Part shown: positions 1 through 5,628 of the stretch, in pieces
How positions within the stretch are numbered: the stretch's first letter is position 1
How the letters are laid out: every line of letters begins with the position of its first letter
From: Bacillota bacterium
GTDB taxonomy: Bacteria; Bacillota; Clostridia; Christensenellales; CAG-138
Assembly: GCA_023451115.1 (NCBI GenBank)
Contig: JAEXFV010000063.1
Span: 1 to 7,166, forward strand
DNA: 7,166 bases
Reading direction: 5' to 3'
Program-made: the position numbers and the translations under genes
Notes under the pieces: model-generated
Seen by the model: only the letters and a program-made list of their open reading frames with translations
Databases searched by the model: none
Told to the model about the DNA's origin: nothing

Positions 1-640
1 GTACGGTGATGCCTACAAAGGTTTTCAGAGCGTCTTTAAAGCCTTCCCAGGGGCAGTCAACCACAGCCTGGGTGACTTCCGGAGGAACACCAACGATGAC
101 TACATTGCCCTTTCCACCCAGCATTTCGCCGGCAATCAGGCCTTCGCTGTAACCATTCTTATAACCGCCAAATCCGAAGCGGGCCGCATGGGCGCAATTG
201 GGGGAAACGTTCAGGGAGATGACCGCCATGCCAGCGTCTTTGCACTCTTCAATAGAAGGCACGATAGCGCTGCTGTCTACGCACTGGATGATCAAGGCAT
301 CATAACCCTGGGTTACCAGGTCAGCCAGGATGGAAACCTGCGTTTCGTTGCTGCCGTTGGGATCAAACACGTTGAATTCAATGGTTCCATAAATCTCATT
401 GAGGGGTTCCAGGATGTTGCGGATGCCTACGCCCCAGGCCTGTGCATTGGCAGAAGAGCCGGTGTTGGGAACATAAGCGATCTTTACGTTTTCCGTGAAG
501 GGGTCTTTTTGCACATGGTTGCCAGAGGTTACCGGTGCGTCAGACTCGGTGGCTTCCCCATTGCTCTGGCTGCTGGAGCAGCCGGCGAACAATGCGCAGC
601 ATAGTGCCAATACCAGGATCATCGAAAGAACTTTTTTCAT
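1..640 (-). CDS. Sugar-type ABC transporter solute-binding lipoprotein (N-terminal part, runs off left edge)
   Basis: This is the extracytoplasmic ligand-binding subunit of an ABC importer, probably of the type-1 sugar-binding fold (Peripla_BP_4, ribose/xylose/AI-2-like). The 213 visible codons begin MKKVLSMILVLALCCALFAGC: two lysines, a hydrophobic stretch and a lipobox LFAGC with the lipidated cysteine at residue 21, then a Ser/Gly/Asn/Glu-rich linker to about residue 50. The first domain starts near residue 52 (VKIAYVPNTG) and carries the family signature GYDALIIQCVDSSA at 112-125, followed by an AGMAVISLNV-like strand. A strong AAGGAGGA site lies 10-11 nt upstream of the ATG. It is the third gene leftward after the cyclase and ABM genes, with a 93-nt gap, so permease and ATPase genes probably follow outside the window. 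The ligand cannot be deduced; a polyol or sugar is plausible by family. The reading frame is intact to the edge. Confidence 0.9.
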   Translation of the reverse strand, partial: MKKVLSMILVLALCCALFAGCSSSQSNGEATESDAPVTSGNHVQKDPFTENVKIAYVPNTGSSANAQAWGVGIRNILEPLNEIYGTIEFNVFDPNGSNETQVSILADLVTQGYDALIIQCVDSSAIVPSIEECKDAGMAVISLNVSPNCAHAARFGFGGYKNGYSEGLIAGEMLGGKGNVVIVGVPPEVTQAVVDCPWEGFKDALKTFVGITV

Positions 641-733
641 GGGTTTGATTTCCTCCTTTGTTCTTTGTTCCATAAATGCTTGCTGCCTTTATGAAAAACT
701 TAAAAATTCTTTGTAGTTGCTCGGCGCCGGTTG

Positions 734-1063
734 TTACCGGGCCGGCGCATCTCCCTTATGCATCACGACAAATTCATTGAAATACTGGAATTCGTCTTTG
801 CCAATCATATTGGCCTGAATGTAGGGGAATGCATCATCTGGGTCGTTAGGATCCTTAGGGGCGTTGATGTGATTCATCATATCCTCATACGTCTCCCAGT
901 CCTCAATGCAGCGGAACTTGGTGGGGTGCTGGGCATCCTGGTACATACCAGCGCAAAGGCAGCCTTTGTCCGCCAGGGTTTTGGGCGTAGAGCGCTGCAA
1001 AATCTGCTTGAAGCCCTCCACCGCTTCTTCTTTCAGCTCAAATGTTACGATCACTCTTGGCAT
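734..1063 (-). CDS. ABM-fold protein (antibiotic biosynthesis monooxygenase / putative quinol monooxygenase family)
   Basis: This 109-residue protein has the size and pattern of single-domain ABM proteins (PF03992), small dimeric alpha/beta-barrel proteins. An N-terminal strand (PRVIVTFELK) is followed by a helix (EEAVEGFKQILQRS), then a strand with an equivalent of the family's epGcl motif (KGCLCAGMYQD, about 33-43), and then the hallmark E-x-W segment IEDWETYEDMMNHI (about 53-66). The C-terminal part is acidic and proline-rich (PKDPNDPDDAF) before a final strand. The start is supported by AAGGAG about 8 nt upstream, inside the 22-nt gap after the cyclase gene, so the two are very likely cotranscribed. 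Members include cofactor-free oxygenases but also many proteins of unknown or non-oxygenase function. In a likely anaerobe an oxygen-consuming role is doubtful; an isomerase, lyase or stress role next to the hydrolase is an alternative. Confidence 0.8.
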   Translation of the reverse strand: MPRVIVTFELKEEAVEGFKQILQRSTPKTLADKGCLCAGMYQDAQHPTKFRCIEDWETYEDMMNHINAPKDPNDPDDAFPYIQANMIGKDEFQYFNEFVVMHKGDAPAR

Positions 1064-1085
1064 ATCGCCACACTCCTTCAGGGTT

Positions 1086-1724
1086 TTATTCTTTCATTAA
1101 AATGGCTCTGGCCGGGCTGCCATTGACGCCGCGTACCTTAAGAGGCAACACGATCAGGGTGTAATCGCCTTCCGGCACTTGTGCCAGATCCACGCTCTCC
1201 AAAATAATACAGTCGTTATCAAACATGGTGCTGTGAATAGGGTTTTTCTGCTTGGTAATATCCGCCGCATCCCGCTCGCCATGAGGGGCGTCAAATCCAA
1301 CCATTGTAACGCCCTTGTCGATGAGGTACTGCAACGCATCCGGCTCCACGCACACATGCTCGCCCGGGAATGGCAGCACTTTGCTCTTTCCCGAACGGGA
1401 ATTTTCCGTTTTCAGCAGCACCGCGGTATTGGGTTTGATATCATATTTTTTGAGTTCTGCGATTTTTACAGAGTCCGTATCCTGAATATCCAACACCATT
1501 GCCGGGAGCAAAAAACGCTCAATGGGATATTGGTCGATGGTTTTGGTGTTGGGAGTAAGGTGGCAAGGCGCGTCCACATGGGTGCCATAATGCACGTTTA
1601 AGTCCAGCCGAAGCCCATTAAATATGCTGTCGCCAATGCAAATAGGCGTTACAATCTTCTGCACATAGTTATCCGGGTCTTCCTGGAGAAATACACTGAT
1701 GTCATAAATTTTTGAATACTGCAT
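1086..1724 (-). CDS. Cyclase-family metal-dependent hydrolase (PF04199; kynurenine formamidase/isatin hydrolase-like)
   Basis: The 212-residue protein shows the complete metal-site signature of the cyclase family, H-x-G-T-H-x-D-x-P-x-H, at residues 45-55 (HYGTHVDAPCH). The second conserved block is also present: H164 and E176 in the segment from PIHSTMF to ILESVDL, and the terminal strand with NGSPARAIL (about 201-209). The known members hydrolyse amide or cyclic C-N/C-C bonds (N-formylkynurenine, isatin) with a divalent metal such as Mn or Zn in the cytoplasm; no signal peptide is visible. All catalytic positions expected for the family are intact, so activity is likely, but the substrate is unknown. 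The start ATG has AAAGGTGG about 9 nt upstream. It is the first gene of the leftward unit, with a perfect sigma-A promoter about 110 bp upstream. Its pairing with the ABM gene and a solute-binding protein suggests opening or hydrolysis of an imported ligand. Confidence 0.85.
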   Translation of the reverse strand: MQYSKIYDISVFLQEDPDNYVQKIVTPICIGDSIFNGLRLDLNVHYGTHVDAPCHLTPNTKTIDQYPIERFLLPAMVLDIQDTDSVKIAELKKYDIKPNTAVLLKTENSRSGKSKVLPFPGEHVCVEPDALQYLIDKGVTMVGFDAPHGERDAADITKQKNPIHSTMFDNDCIILESVDLAQVPEGDYTLIVLPLKVRGVNGSPARAILMKE

Positions 1725-1834
1725 GCAAATTAACCACCTTTGTTTTATTGAGAAATGCCTTAATGCAACATATCTATACGTGTTTTTCTTTAAAGTCTAT
1801 ACTCGTTCTAACAATTTCTGAAAATCTGTCTGCC

Positions 1835-1863
1835 ATTATACTCATATTGTTTATACATGTCAA
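1835..1863 (-). promoter_or_regulatory. Consensus sigma-A promoter for the leftward cyclase-ABM-transporter unit
   Basis: On the minus strand the -35 box is TTGACA (1863-1858) and the -10 box is TATAAT (1840-1835), both perfect, with a 17-nt spacer. The expected start point is near 1828, giving a 5' leader of about 100 nt before the cyclase ATG. A promoter this strong usually needs a repressor. The related TATCTATACG and CGAGTATAGA motifs at 1771-1780 and 1796-1806 lie just downstream of the start point, where a repressor would block. Confidence 0.8.
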
Positions 1864-1934
1864 GCACAATAAATCTAAATTACGATTTATTTGCATGATA
1901 TTTCTTGTTGCGCTTCGCCCCCACTGCATTCATT

Positions 1935-1964
1935 GCGGCATCCAAGCCGGAAGGCTGCAGCCGC
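1935..1964. repeat. GC-rich hairpin element in the divergent region
   Basis: GCGGC (1935-1939) can pair with GCCGC (1960-1964), enclosing AGCC (1945-1948) paired with GGCT (1953-1956) around a GGAA tetraloop on the plus strand. It sits in a block of about 90 GC-rich bases (1908-1996) within AT-rich flanks and downstream of a minus-strand promoter candidate. There is no following T-tract in either direction, so it is not an intrinsic terminator. The role is unknown; leader structure or a remnant of an older gene are both possible. Confidence 0.4.
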
Positions 1965-2010
1965 TCTCCATTGAGCCCCCTTTGCTGCCGTTCCGTTTCT
2001 AATTGCTTGC

Positions 2011-2040
2011 AGTATACTATGTCACGCTATATGCTGTCAA
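2011..2040 (-). promoter_or_regulatory. Second, upstream minus-strand promoter candidate
   Basis: On the minus strand TTGACA (2040-2035) is followed after 18 nt by TATACT (2016-2011), five of six matches to the -10 consensus. Transcription would start near 2004 and run through the GC-rich structured block at 1908-1996 before reaching the cyclase gene 280 nt downstream. It could be an additional promoter of the leftward unit or drive a small RNA. Sequence match only. Confidence 0.5.
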
Positions 2041-2048
2041 GGAAAACT

Positions 2049-2068
2049 TATCTATACGAGTACAGATA
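2049..2068. repeat. Imperfect 20-bp palindrome, operator-like
   Basis: The arms TATCT and AGATA, with inner TAC and GTA, make 8 of 10 symmetric pairs. Its left part TATCTATACG also occurs exactly at 1771-1780, and the sequence CGAGTACAGA on its right recurs with one change on the opposite strand at 1796-1806 (CGAGTATAGA). It lies immediately upstream of the minus-strand promoter candidate at 2011-2040. The symmetry and recurrence suggest a binding site for a dimeric regulator, possibly the LysR-type protein encoded at the right edge, but nothing in the window proves which. Confidence 0.4.
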
Positions 2069-2235
2069 TAATTGTAATGTTCTTCATTTTTTATTGGGCA
2101 AATTTCTAATTTCCTTATATAAATAGGCCTTTTTAGCTCATATCCGTCTGGATTCTTTTGCTATGAATTCCACTATTTTTTCATATTTTATAGGTCATTT
2201 TGTGGCCATCCCATATAAATTCCTTTTCAATATGC

Positions 2236-2264
2236 TTGACAAACCATAAAATCATATATACAAT
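2236..2264 (+). promoter_or_regulatory. Sigma-A promoter of the dehydrogenase-transketolase operon
   Basis: A perfect -35 TTGACA (2236-2241) is separated by 17 nt from TACAAT (2259-2264), five of six matches to the -10 consensus. The predicted start point is near 2271, giving a leader of about 225 nt before the ATG at 2496. The start point falls within a tandem octamer, CTAGACAT then CTAGACAA (2266-2281), which is well placed to bind a repressor. Confidence 0.8.
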
Positions 2265-2286
2265 ACTAGACATCTAGACAACAAGG

Positions 2287-2357
2287 TGGCCAAAATATAG
2301 GCTTTGACACTGTTCCTTAGTGAAATCCGCGAAGCCTTTGGGCTCGGAGGATGGCCA
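2287..2357 (+). ncRNA. Folded 5' leader RNA of the dehydrogenase operon, no known class recognised
   Basis: Starting about 16 nt after the predicted transcript start, three nested helices can form. TGGCCA 2287-2292 pairs with TGGCCA 2352-2357. AGGCTTTG 2299-2306 pairs with CGAAGCCT 2330-2337 (8 bp with one G-U). CACT 2308-2311 pairs with AGTG 2319-2322 around a 7-nt loop. Further downstream CGGGC 2406-2410 can pair with GCCCG 2418-2422. The multi-helix layout in a long leader, followed by about 70 nt before the ribosome binding site, fits a cis-regulatory RNA. I cannot match it to the conserved cores of the cobalamin, TPP, SAM, FMN, lysine, glycine, purine or T-box classes. No U-tract follows, so if regulatory it would act on translation or stability. 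Hand-drawn pairing; not energy-tested. Confidence 0.4.
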
Positions 2358-2495
2358 ATGTTACGATGACATGCGTTCTGTATCTATAGATGCAATTCCG
2401 GCAAACGGGCAATGACCGCCCGGCAGGAAACACCATTGCTTACACGATAACACCTATGAAAGTGAAACAATAAATTATAACCGGAGGAAATAATC

Positions 2496-3533
2496 ATGGA
2501 ACAAAAAATGATGCGTGCTGGATTTTGGGATGCCCCCAACTCCATGACAGTGATGGAAATCCCCCAGCCCGAAGTGGGCCCCGACCAGGTCAAAGTCAAA
2601 GTTGCCTATTGCGGCATTTGCGAAAACGACGTTTGGATGGCAACCGGGGCTTTTGCAGAAGTACAGCCGCCCCGGGTGTTAGGCCATGAGTTTTCCGGCA
2701 CCGTGGTGGAAGTGGGCAAAGATGTAACCTCCTGTAAAGTTGGCGACCGTGTGGCCTGCAACATGCAGGTATTCTGCGGCCATTGCTGGTTCTGCCACAA
2801 CGGCTTTGAGCATTACTGCGAAAACATCGTCCAGGCTACCGGCGCGTTTGCGGAATATGCGGTGGTTTCTGAAAATGCCTGCGAGCATATCCCCGATGAC
2901 ATGACGTTGCTTCACGCATCCTTCCTGGAGCTGACCAGCGCCGCCATGTACTCCATCGAGCGGGCGGAAGTGTTGATGGGCCGCAGCTTGGCAGTGATCG
3001 GCAGCGGCAGCAAAGCCATGCTGGAGTTGCTCCTGGGCCGTCAAAAGGGCGCCTACCCCGTCATCTGCATCTCTCCCTCTGAAGTCGCCCGGAAAAAAGC
3101 CCTGGAGCTGGGAACGGATTATGTGATTAACCCGGACGAAGAGGACGTGCATGAAGCCATCCGCCGCATCACCAATGGCCACGGCGTAGACCGGGTGATC
3201 GAGTCTTCCGCTGTGCCGGCAAATTGCAGCCTGGCCTGCGAAATTGCCGCCAAATGCGCCACCATCAATTTTGCAGCCCAATACACCCCCGGCCCTGACT
3301 GCAAATGCGTGCTGGATCTGGAAATGCTGCGTTATGGCAAACAGCTGAGAATCCATACCAGCATTCAGTCCCCCTACATGTTTGAACGGGCCATGGCCTA
3401 TCTCCCACGGGTAGAAGTGGAAAAGCTGGTCACCGCCATCCGCCCCTTGTCAGAGCTCAACGATGCTTTTGCACAGCAGCGCCAGCACGAGGAGTTTAAA
3501 ATTGTGATCAAGCCTTGGGAAGACGAAGAATAA
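2496..3533 (+). CDS. Zinc-dependent medium-chain alcohol/polyol dehydrogenase
   Basis: This 345-residue protein has the standard length of the sorbitol/threonine dehydrogenase branch of the zinc MDR family, which oxidises a secondary hydroxyl to a ketone with NAD(P). Catalytic zinc ligands C39 (CGIC), H64 and E65 (GHE) are present, and E145 is a candidate fourth ligand. The structural zinc site is complete with C94, C97, C100 and C108. The Rossmann glycine motif is unusual: it reads GSGSKA at 169-174 where GxGxxG is common. The strand end that normally bears an acidic residue for NAD reads CISPSE, which hints at NADP use or altered cofactor binding (inference). The ATG follows GGAGG at 8 nt. 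It is the first gene of the rightward operon, 37 codons' worth of spacing or less from no other gene on its 3' side except a 160-nt structured spacer to the split transketolase; a product ketose feeding that enzyme is an attractive but unproven link. Confidence 0.88.
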   Translation: MEQKMMRAGFWDAPNSMTVMEIPQPEVGPDQVKVKVAYCGICENDVWMATGAFAEVQPPRVLGHEFSGTVVEVGKDVTSCKVGDRVACNMQVFCGHCWFCHNGFEHYCENIVQATGAFAEYAVVSENACEHIPDDMTLLHASFLELTSAAMYSIERAEVLMGRSLAVIGSGSKAMLELLLGRQKGAYPVICISPSEVARKKALELGTDYVINPDEEDVHEAIRRITNGHGVDRVIESSAVPANCSLACEIAAKCATINFAAQYTPGPDCKCVLDLEMLRYGKQLRIHTSIQSPYMFERAMAYLPRVEVEKLVTAIRPLSELNDAFAQQRQHEEFKIVIKPWEDEE

Positions 3534-3546
3534 TAACATAGCAAGC

Positions 3547-3651
3547 AGGTTCCATGGCAGCGCTGCGGCGCTGGGTGGAACCTATTCCATGGTTCTATAC
3601 CCCCGTACAGGGGACTTGAGCCGGTGCTATGTCAAAGCCAGAAGCTTTGAC
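3547..3651 (+). repeat. Hairpin-rich intercistronic spacer between dehydrogenase and transketolase
   Basis: Three hairpins occupy the 160-nt spacer. The largest pairs AGGTTCCA 3547-3554 with TGGAACCT 3576-3583 and, inside it, CAGCGC 3558-3563 with GCGCTG 3568-3573 around a TGCG loop. The second pairs CCCC 3601-3604 with GGGG 3610-3613. The third is a perfect 8-bp stem GTCAAAGC 3631-3638 with GCTTTGAC 3644-3651. GAACC 3578-3582 can instead pair with GGTTC 3591-3595, which excludes the first hairpin. There is no T-tract, so these are not classical terminators; an mRNA processing or stability element, or a regulatory RNA, would fit. Confidence 0.5.
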
Positions 3652-3678
3652 CACCAATCCAACCTGACTATTATGCAT

Positions 3679-3684
3679 AGGAGG
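3679..3684 (+). promoter_or_regulatory. Ribosome binding site AGGAGG that fixes the transketolase N-subunit start
   Basis: A perfect AGGAGG lies 9 nt before the ATG at 3694. In-frame ATGs at 3589 and 3673 would read through this site and through the hairpin spacer, adding 35 or 7 non-homologous residues, and neither has its own site. The start at 3694 also gives the usual N-subunit length. Confidence 0.85.
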
Positions 3685-3693
3685 CATCTTCTT

Positions 3694-4530
3694 ATGAGCG
3701 AAAAAATCAACAACGTGCAGGAGCTAAAGGCAAAAGCCAAGCAAATGCGGCAAATCATCCTGAAAACCTCCCCTTTGGGCTATGGCGCCCACGTCCCCTC
3801 CGCGCTGTCTGCCACGGATTTAGTAGCGGCGCTGTACTTCCACACCATGAATTTTGACCCGCAAAACCTGAAAATGGCAAACCGGGATCGTTTTCTCCTT
3901 TCCGCAGGGCACAAGTGCCTGGTGCAGTATGCCGCGCTTAATCTCTTAGGCATCCTCTCAGATGAGGAGCTCAAGACCTGGGAAGGATTTCAGAGCAACC
4001 TGGCCGGCCATCCCTGCTACGGCAAATGCCCTGGCGTAGAAGCTTCCACCGGTTCCCTGGGCCACGGCTTTGCTATGGCAAACGGCATGGCGTTGGCAGC
4101 GAAAATGGACAATACCGGCAGCCGGGTGTTCACCATACTGGGGGACGGCGAGCTGGCAGAAGGCTCCAACTGGGAAGCGGCAATGTTTGCCTCCAAGTAT
4201 CAGTTGGATAACCTGGTAGCCATTGCAGATTGCAACAATATGAGCACAGTATACCCGCTGGACGATTCCATGCCGCTGTTGGACTTGAAAGCCAAGTTCC
4301 AAGCCTTTGGATTTGCGGTAAAGGAAATTAACGGAAATAAAATGGAAGAAATTGTGGAAGCGCTGGATGCGCTGCCCTTTGAAAAAGGCAAGCCCAACGC
4401 CATCGTGGCGCACTGCGTGAAGGGCTGCGGCGTTCCTTCCATTATTAATAAGCCAAAATTCCATGCTACGATGTGGAATGATCAGATGGTTGCCGACGCG
4501 CTCAAAGCGCTGGACGAGTATGAGTTTTAA
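3694..4530 (+). CDS. Split transketolase, N-terminal (thiamine diphosphate-binding) subunit
   Basis: The 278-residue product is the PP-binding half of a two-gene transketolase, a form common in anaerobic bacteria and archaea. Transketolases move a two-carbon ketol unit between ketose and aldose phosphates in the cytoplasm. Signature features in order are H33 in the GAHVPSALSATDL segment (family GHxGgsLS), the substrate-loop segment DRFLLSAGHKCLVQYAAL (65-82), GHPCYGKCPGVEASTGSLGHG (family GHP..GVE..TGSLGqG, 105-125), and the diphosphate/magnesium motif beginning GDGELAEG at 150 and ending at D179-C-N181-N182. All expected cofactor residues are present. It lies 28 nt upstream of the C-terminal subunit gene and the two must act as a complex. 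Besides pentose phosphate metabolism, such dedicated split enzymes are known in special pathways (for example sulfoquinovose breakdown), so its position in a transporter-linked operon suggests a pathway-specific role rather than housekeeping. Confidence 0.92.
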   Translation: MSEKINNVQELKAKAKQMRQIILKTSPLGYGAHVPSALSATDLVAALYFHTMNFDPQNLKMANRDRFLLSAGHKCLVQYAALNLLGILSDEELKTWEGFQSNLAGHPCYGKCPGVEASTGSLGHGFAMANGMALAAKMDNTGSRVFTILGDGELAEGSNWEAAMFASKYQLDNLVAIADCNNMSTVYPLDDSMPLLDLKAKFQAFGFAVKEINGNKMEEIVEALDALPFEKGKPNAIVAHCVKGCGVPSIINKPKFHATMWNDQMVADALKALDEYEF

Positions 4531-4558
4531 TCCTGTGACGAGAAATTGAGGTGAAAAC

Positions 4559-5512
4559 ATGGAACGTAAAGCGGAAAACATGCAAAAAGCGATCATTGAA
4601 GAGCTCAATGAGATCATGGATCAAAACGAAAATGTAGTAGTGGTGAATGCGGACTTAGGCCTGTTGTTTAAAGACGGCAAGGATGCCAGCCACCATCCGG
4701 AGCGGGTGTTTGACTGCGGCATTGCCGAACCCAGCATGATCGGCACTGCGGCAGGTCTGGCGCTGGCAGGCAAAATCCCCTACACCACCACCATTGCGGA
4801 AATGGCGGTAACCAGAGTGCTGGAGAATATCCGTTTGGATGCAGCTTACCAGCACTTGAATATGACTATGTTTGGCCAGGGCCGTGGCGTAGCCTACGGC
4901 GCAGGCGGCAGCACCCATGTAATGATTGAAGATATCTCCATGCTGCGCGCTATCCCGGGCCTCACCATCATATTCCCTGCGGATGCTTATGAAGCCCGTA
5001 AGGTAATCAAGGCCTCTGTGGATTACCCCGGCCCCAAATATATCTCCTTTGCACGGGGCGTCATTGAGGCTGTGAACCCTGGTATGGATTATGACTACCA
5101 GATCGGCAAAGCCAACACCCTCAAGGAAGGAAAAGACCTGACCATCATCGCCTGCGGCGACATGGTGGTAAACTCCTTGGATGCGGCGGAAGCGTTGGCG
5201 AAAGAAGGGATTGATGTGCGGGTGATCAACATGCACACCATCAAGCCGCTGGACGAAGCGGCAATCCTCAAGGCAGCCCGGGAGACCTCAGCTATCGTCA
5301 CCGTGGAAACCCACAACAAGATCGGCGGCCTGGGCGCTGCGGTGGCCCAGGTATTGGCAGAGCAGCACCCCGGCACACCCATGAAATTCCTGGGTATGGA
5401 CGACGAGTTCCCACCAGTAGGCGACGAGCCTTATCTCATCGCCCACTATCAGCTGGATGTCCCCGGCATCATCAAACAGGTGAAGGAATTTTGGGCAACG
5501 TGCAAAAAGTAA
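4559..5512 (+). CDS. Split transketolase, C-terminal (pyrimidine-binding) subunit
   Basis: This 317-residue protein supplies the pyrimidine-binding domain and the C-terminal transketolase domain. The conserved catalytic glutamate that activates thiamine is E57 in the motif GIAEPSM, where most relatives read GIAEQNM. Other family blocks are AAGLALAGKIPYTTTIAEM (64-82), GGSTHVMIEDISMLRAIPG (about 117-135) and FPADAYEARK. The C-terminal domain includes LTIIACGDMVVNSLDAAEAL, DVRVINMHTIKPLDE and VTVETHNKIGGLGAAVAQVL, the usual transketolase_C pattern. The ATG follows GAGGTG at 5 nt, in a 28-nt gap after the N-subunit stop, so the pair is translationally close and stoichiometric. A second ATG at 4580 has no better site. 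No frame damage is seen. Substrate preference cannot be read from sequence, though deviations in the active-site motif may mean a non-standard donor. Confidence 0.92.
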   Translation: MERKAENMQKAIIEELNEIMDQNENVVVVNADLGLLFKDGKDASHHPERVFDCGIAEPSMIGTAAGLALAGKIPYTTTIAEMAVTRVLENIRLDAAYQHLNMTMFGQGRGVAYGAGGSTHVMIEDISMLRAIPGLTIIFPADAYEARKVIKASVDYPGPKYISFARGVIEAVNPGMDYDYQIGKANTLKEGKDLTIIACGDMVVNSLDAAEALAKEGIDVRVINMHTIKPLDEAAILKAARETSAIVTVETHNKIGGLGAAVAQVLAEQHPGTPMKFLGMDDEFPPVGDEPYLIAHYQLDVPGIIKQVKEFWATCKK

Positions 5513-5547
5513 GGCCTTTGCCCTGGTAATTCCCCATATCAAGGAGA

Positions 5548-5613
5548 CGCAGCCAAAGCAGCAGGCTGCGATATCGAGTTTGTTGAAATCCCCGGAGCCT
5601 CAATGCTTCGGGG
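5548..5613 (+). repeat. Two hairpins upstream of the UPF0303 gene
   Basis: In the 116-nt spacer, CGCAGCC 5548-5554 pairs perfectly with GGCTGCG 5564-5570 around a 9-nt loop, and CCCCGGAGC 5590-5598 pairs with GCTTCGGGG 5605-5613 (9 bp, one G-T) around a 6-nt loop. The second ends only 2 nt before the AAGGAGG ribosome binding site at 5616-5622. With no U-tract these are more likely to protect or space the mRNA, or to tune translation, than to terminate. Confidence 0.5.
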
Positions 5614-5628
5614 GGAAGGAGGTTCTTT

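Larger units (their letters stand above)
1725..2495. other. Divergent control region between the two operons (771 bp, no convincing protein gene)
   Basis: This stretch is mostly AT-rich, apart from a GC-rich block at about 1908-1996 and the leader at 2285-2430. I see no open frame with a ribosome binding site. It holds a consensus minus-strand promoter (1835-1863), a second minus-strand promoter candidate (2011-2040), a plus-strand promoter (2236-2264), a GC-rich hairpin (1935-1964), an imperfect palindrome (2049-2068) sharing a motif with 1771-1780, a tandem octamer over the plus-strand start point, and a folded leader RNA for the dehydrogenase gene. Most of 2070-2235 is plain AT-rich DNA in which I see nothing specific. 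Confidence 0.8.

Noticed and set aside
188..604. Long open frame on the plus strand opposite the solute-binding protein, and similar antisense frames opposite the dehydrogenase and transketolase genes
   Set aside because: They lack ribosome binding sites and family motifs and are explained by the codon bias of the real genes on the other strand.
1774..1929. A 51-codon open frame on the minus strand
   Set aside because: It has no ribosome binding site, resembles no family I know, and overlaps the consensus promoter of the leftward unit.
2320..2360. Similarity of the leader to the cyclic di-GMP-I riboswitch (GCGAAGCCTTTGGGCTC followed by ATGGCC)
   Set aside because: The 5' half with the conserved CAAACC tetraloop-receptor part is missing and the right-hand G-rich block does not match, so the likeness is superficial.
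2382..2391. ATCTATAGAT perfect 10-bp palindrome as a separate operator
   Set aside because: It is short, AT-rich and lies in the transcribed leader more than 100 nt past the promoter; chance occurrence is likely, so it is mentioned only with the motif and leader findings.
3589..3693. A longer start for the transketolase N-subunit at the ATG at 3589 or 3673
   Set aside because: The added residues are not transketolase-like, the stretch is a hairpin-rich spacer, and AGGAGG at 3679-3684 clearly serves the ATG at 3694.
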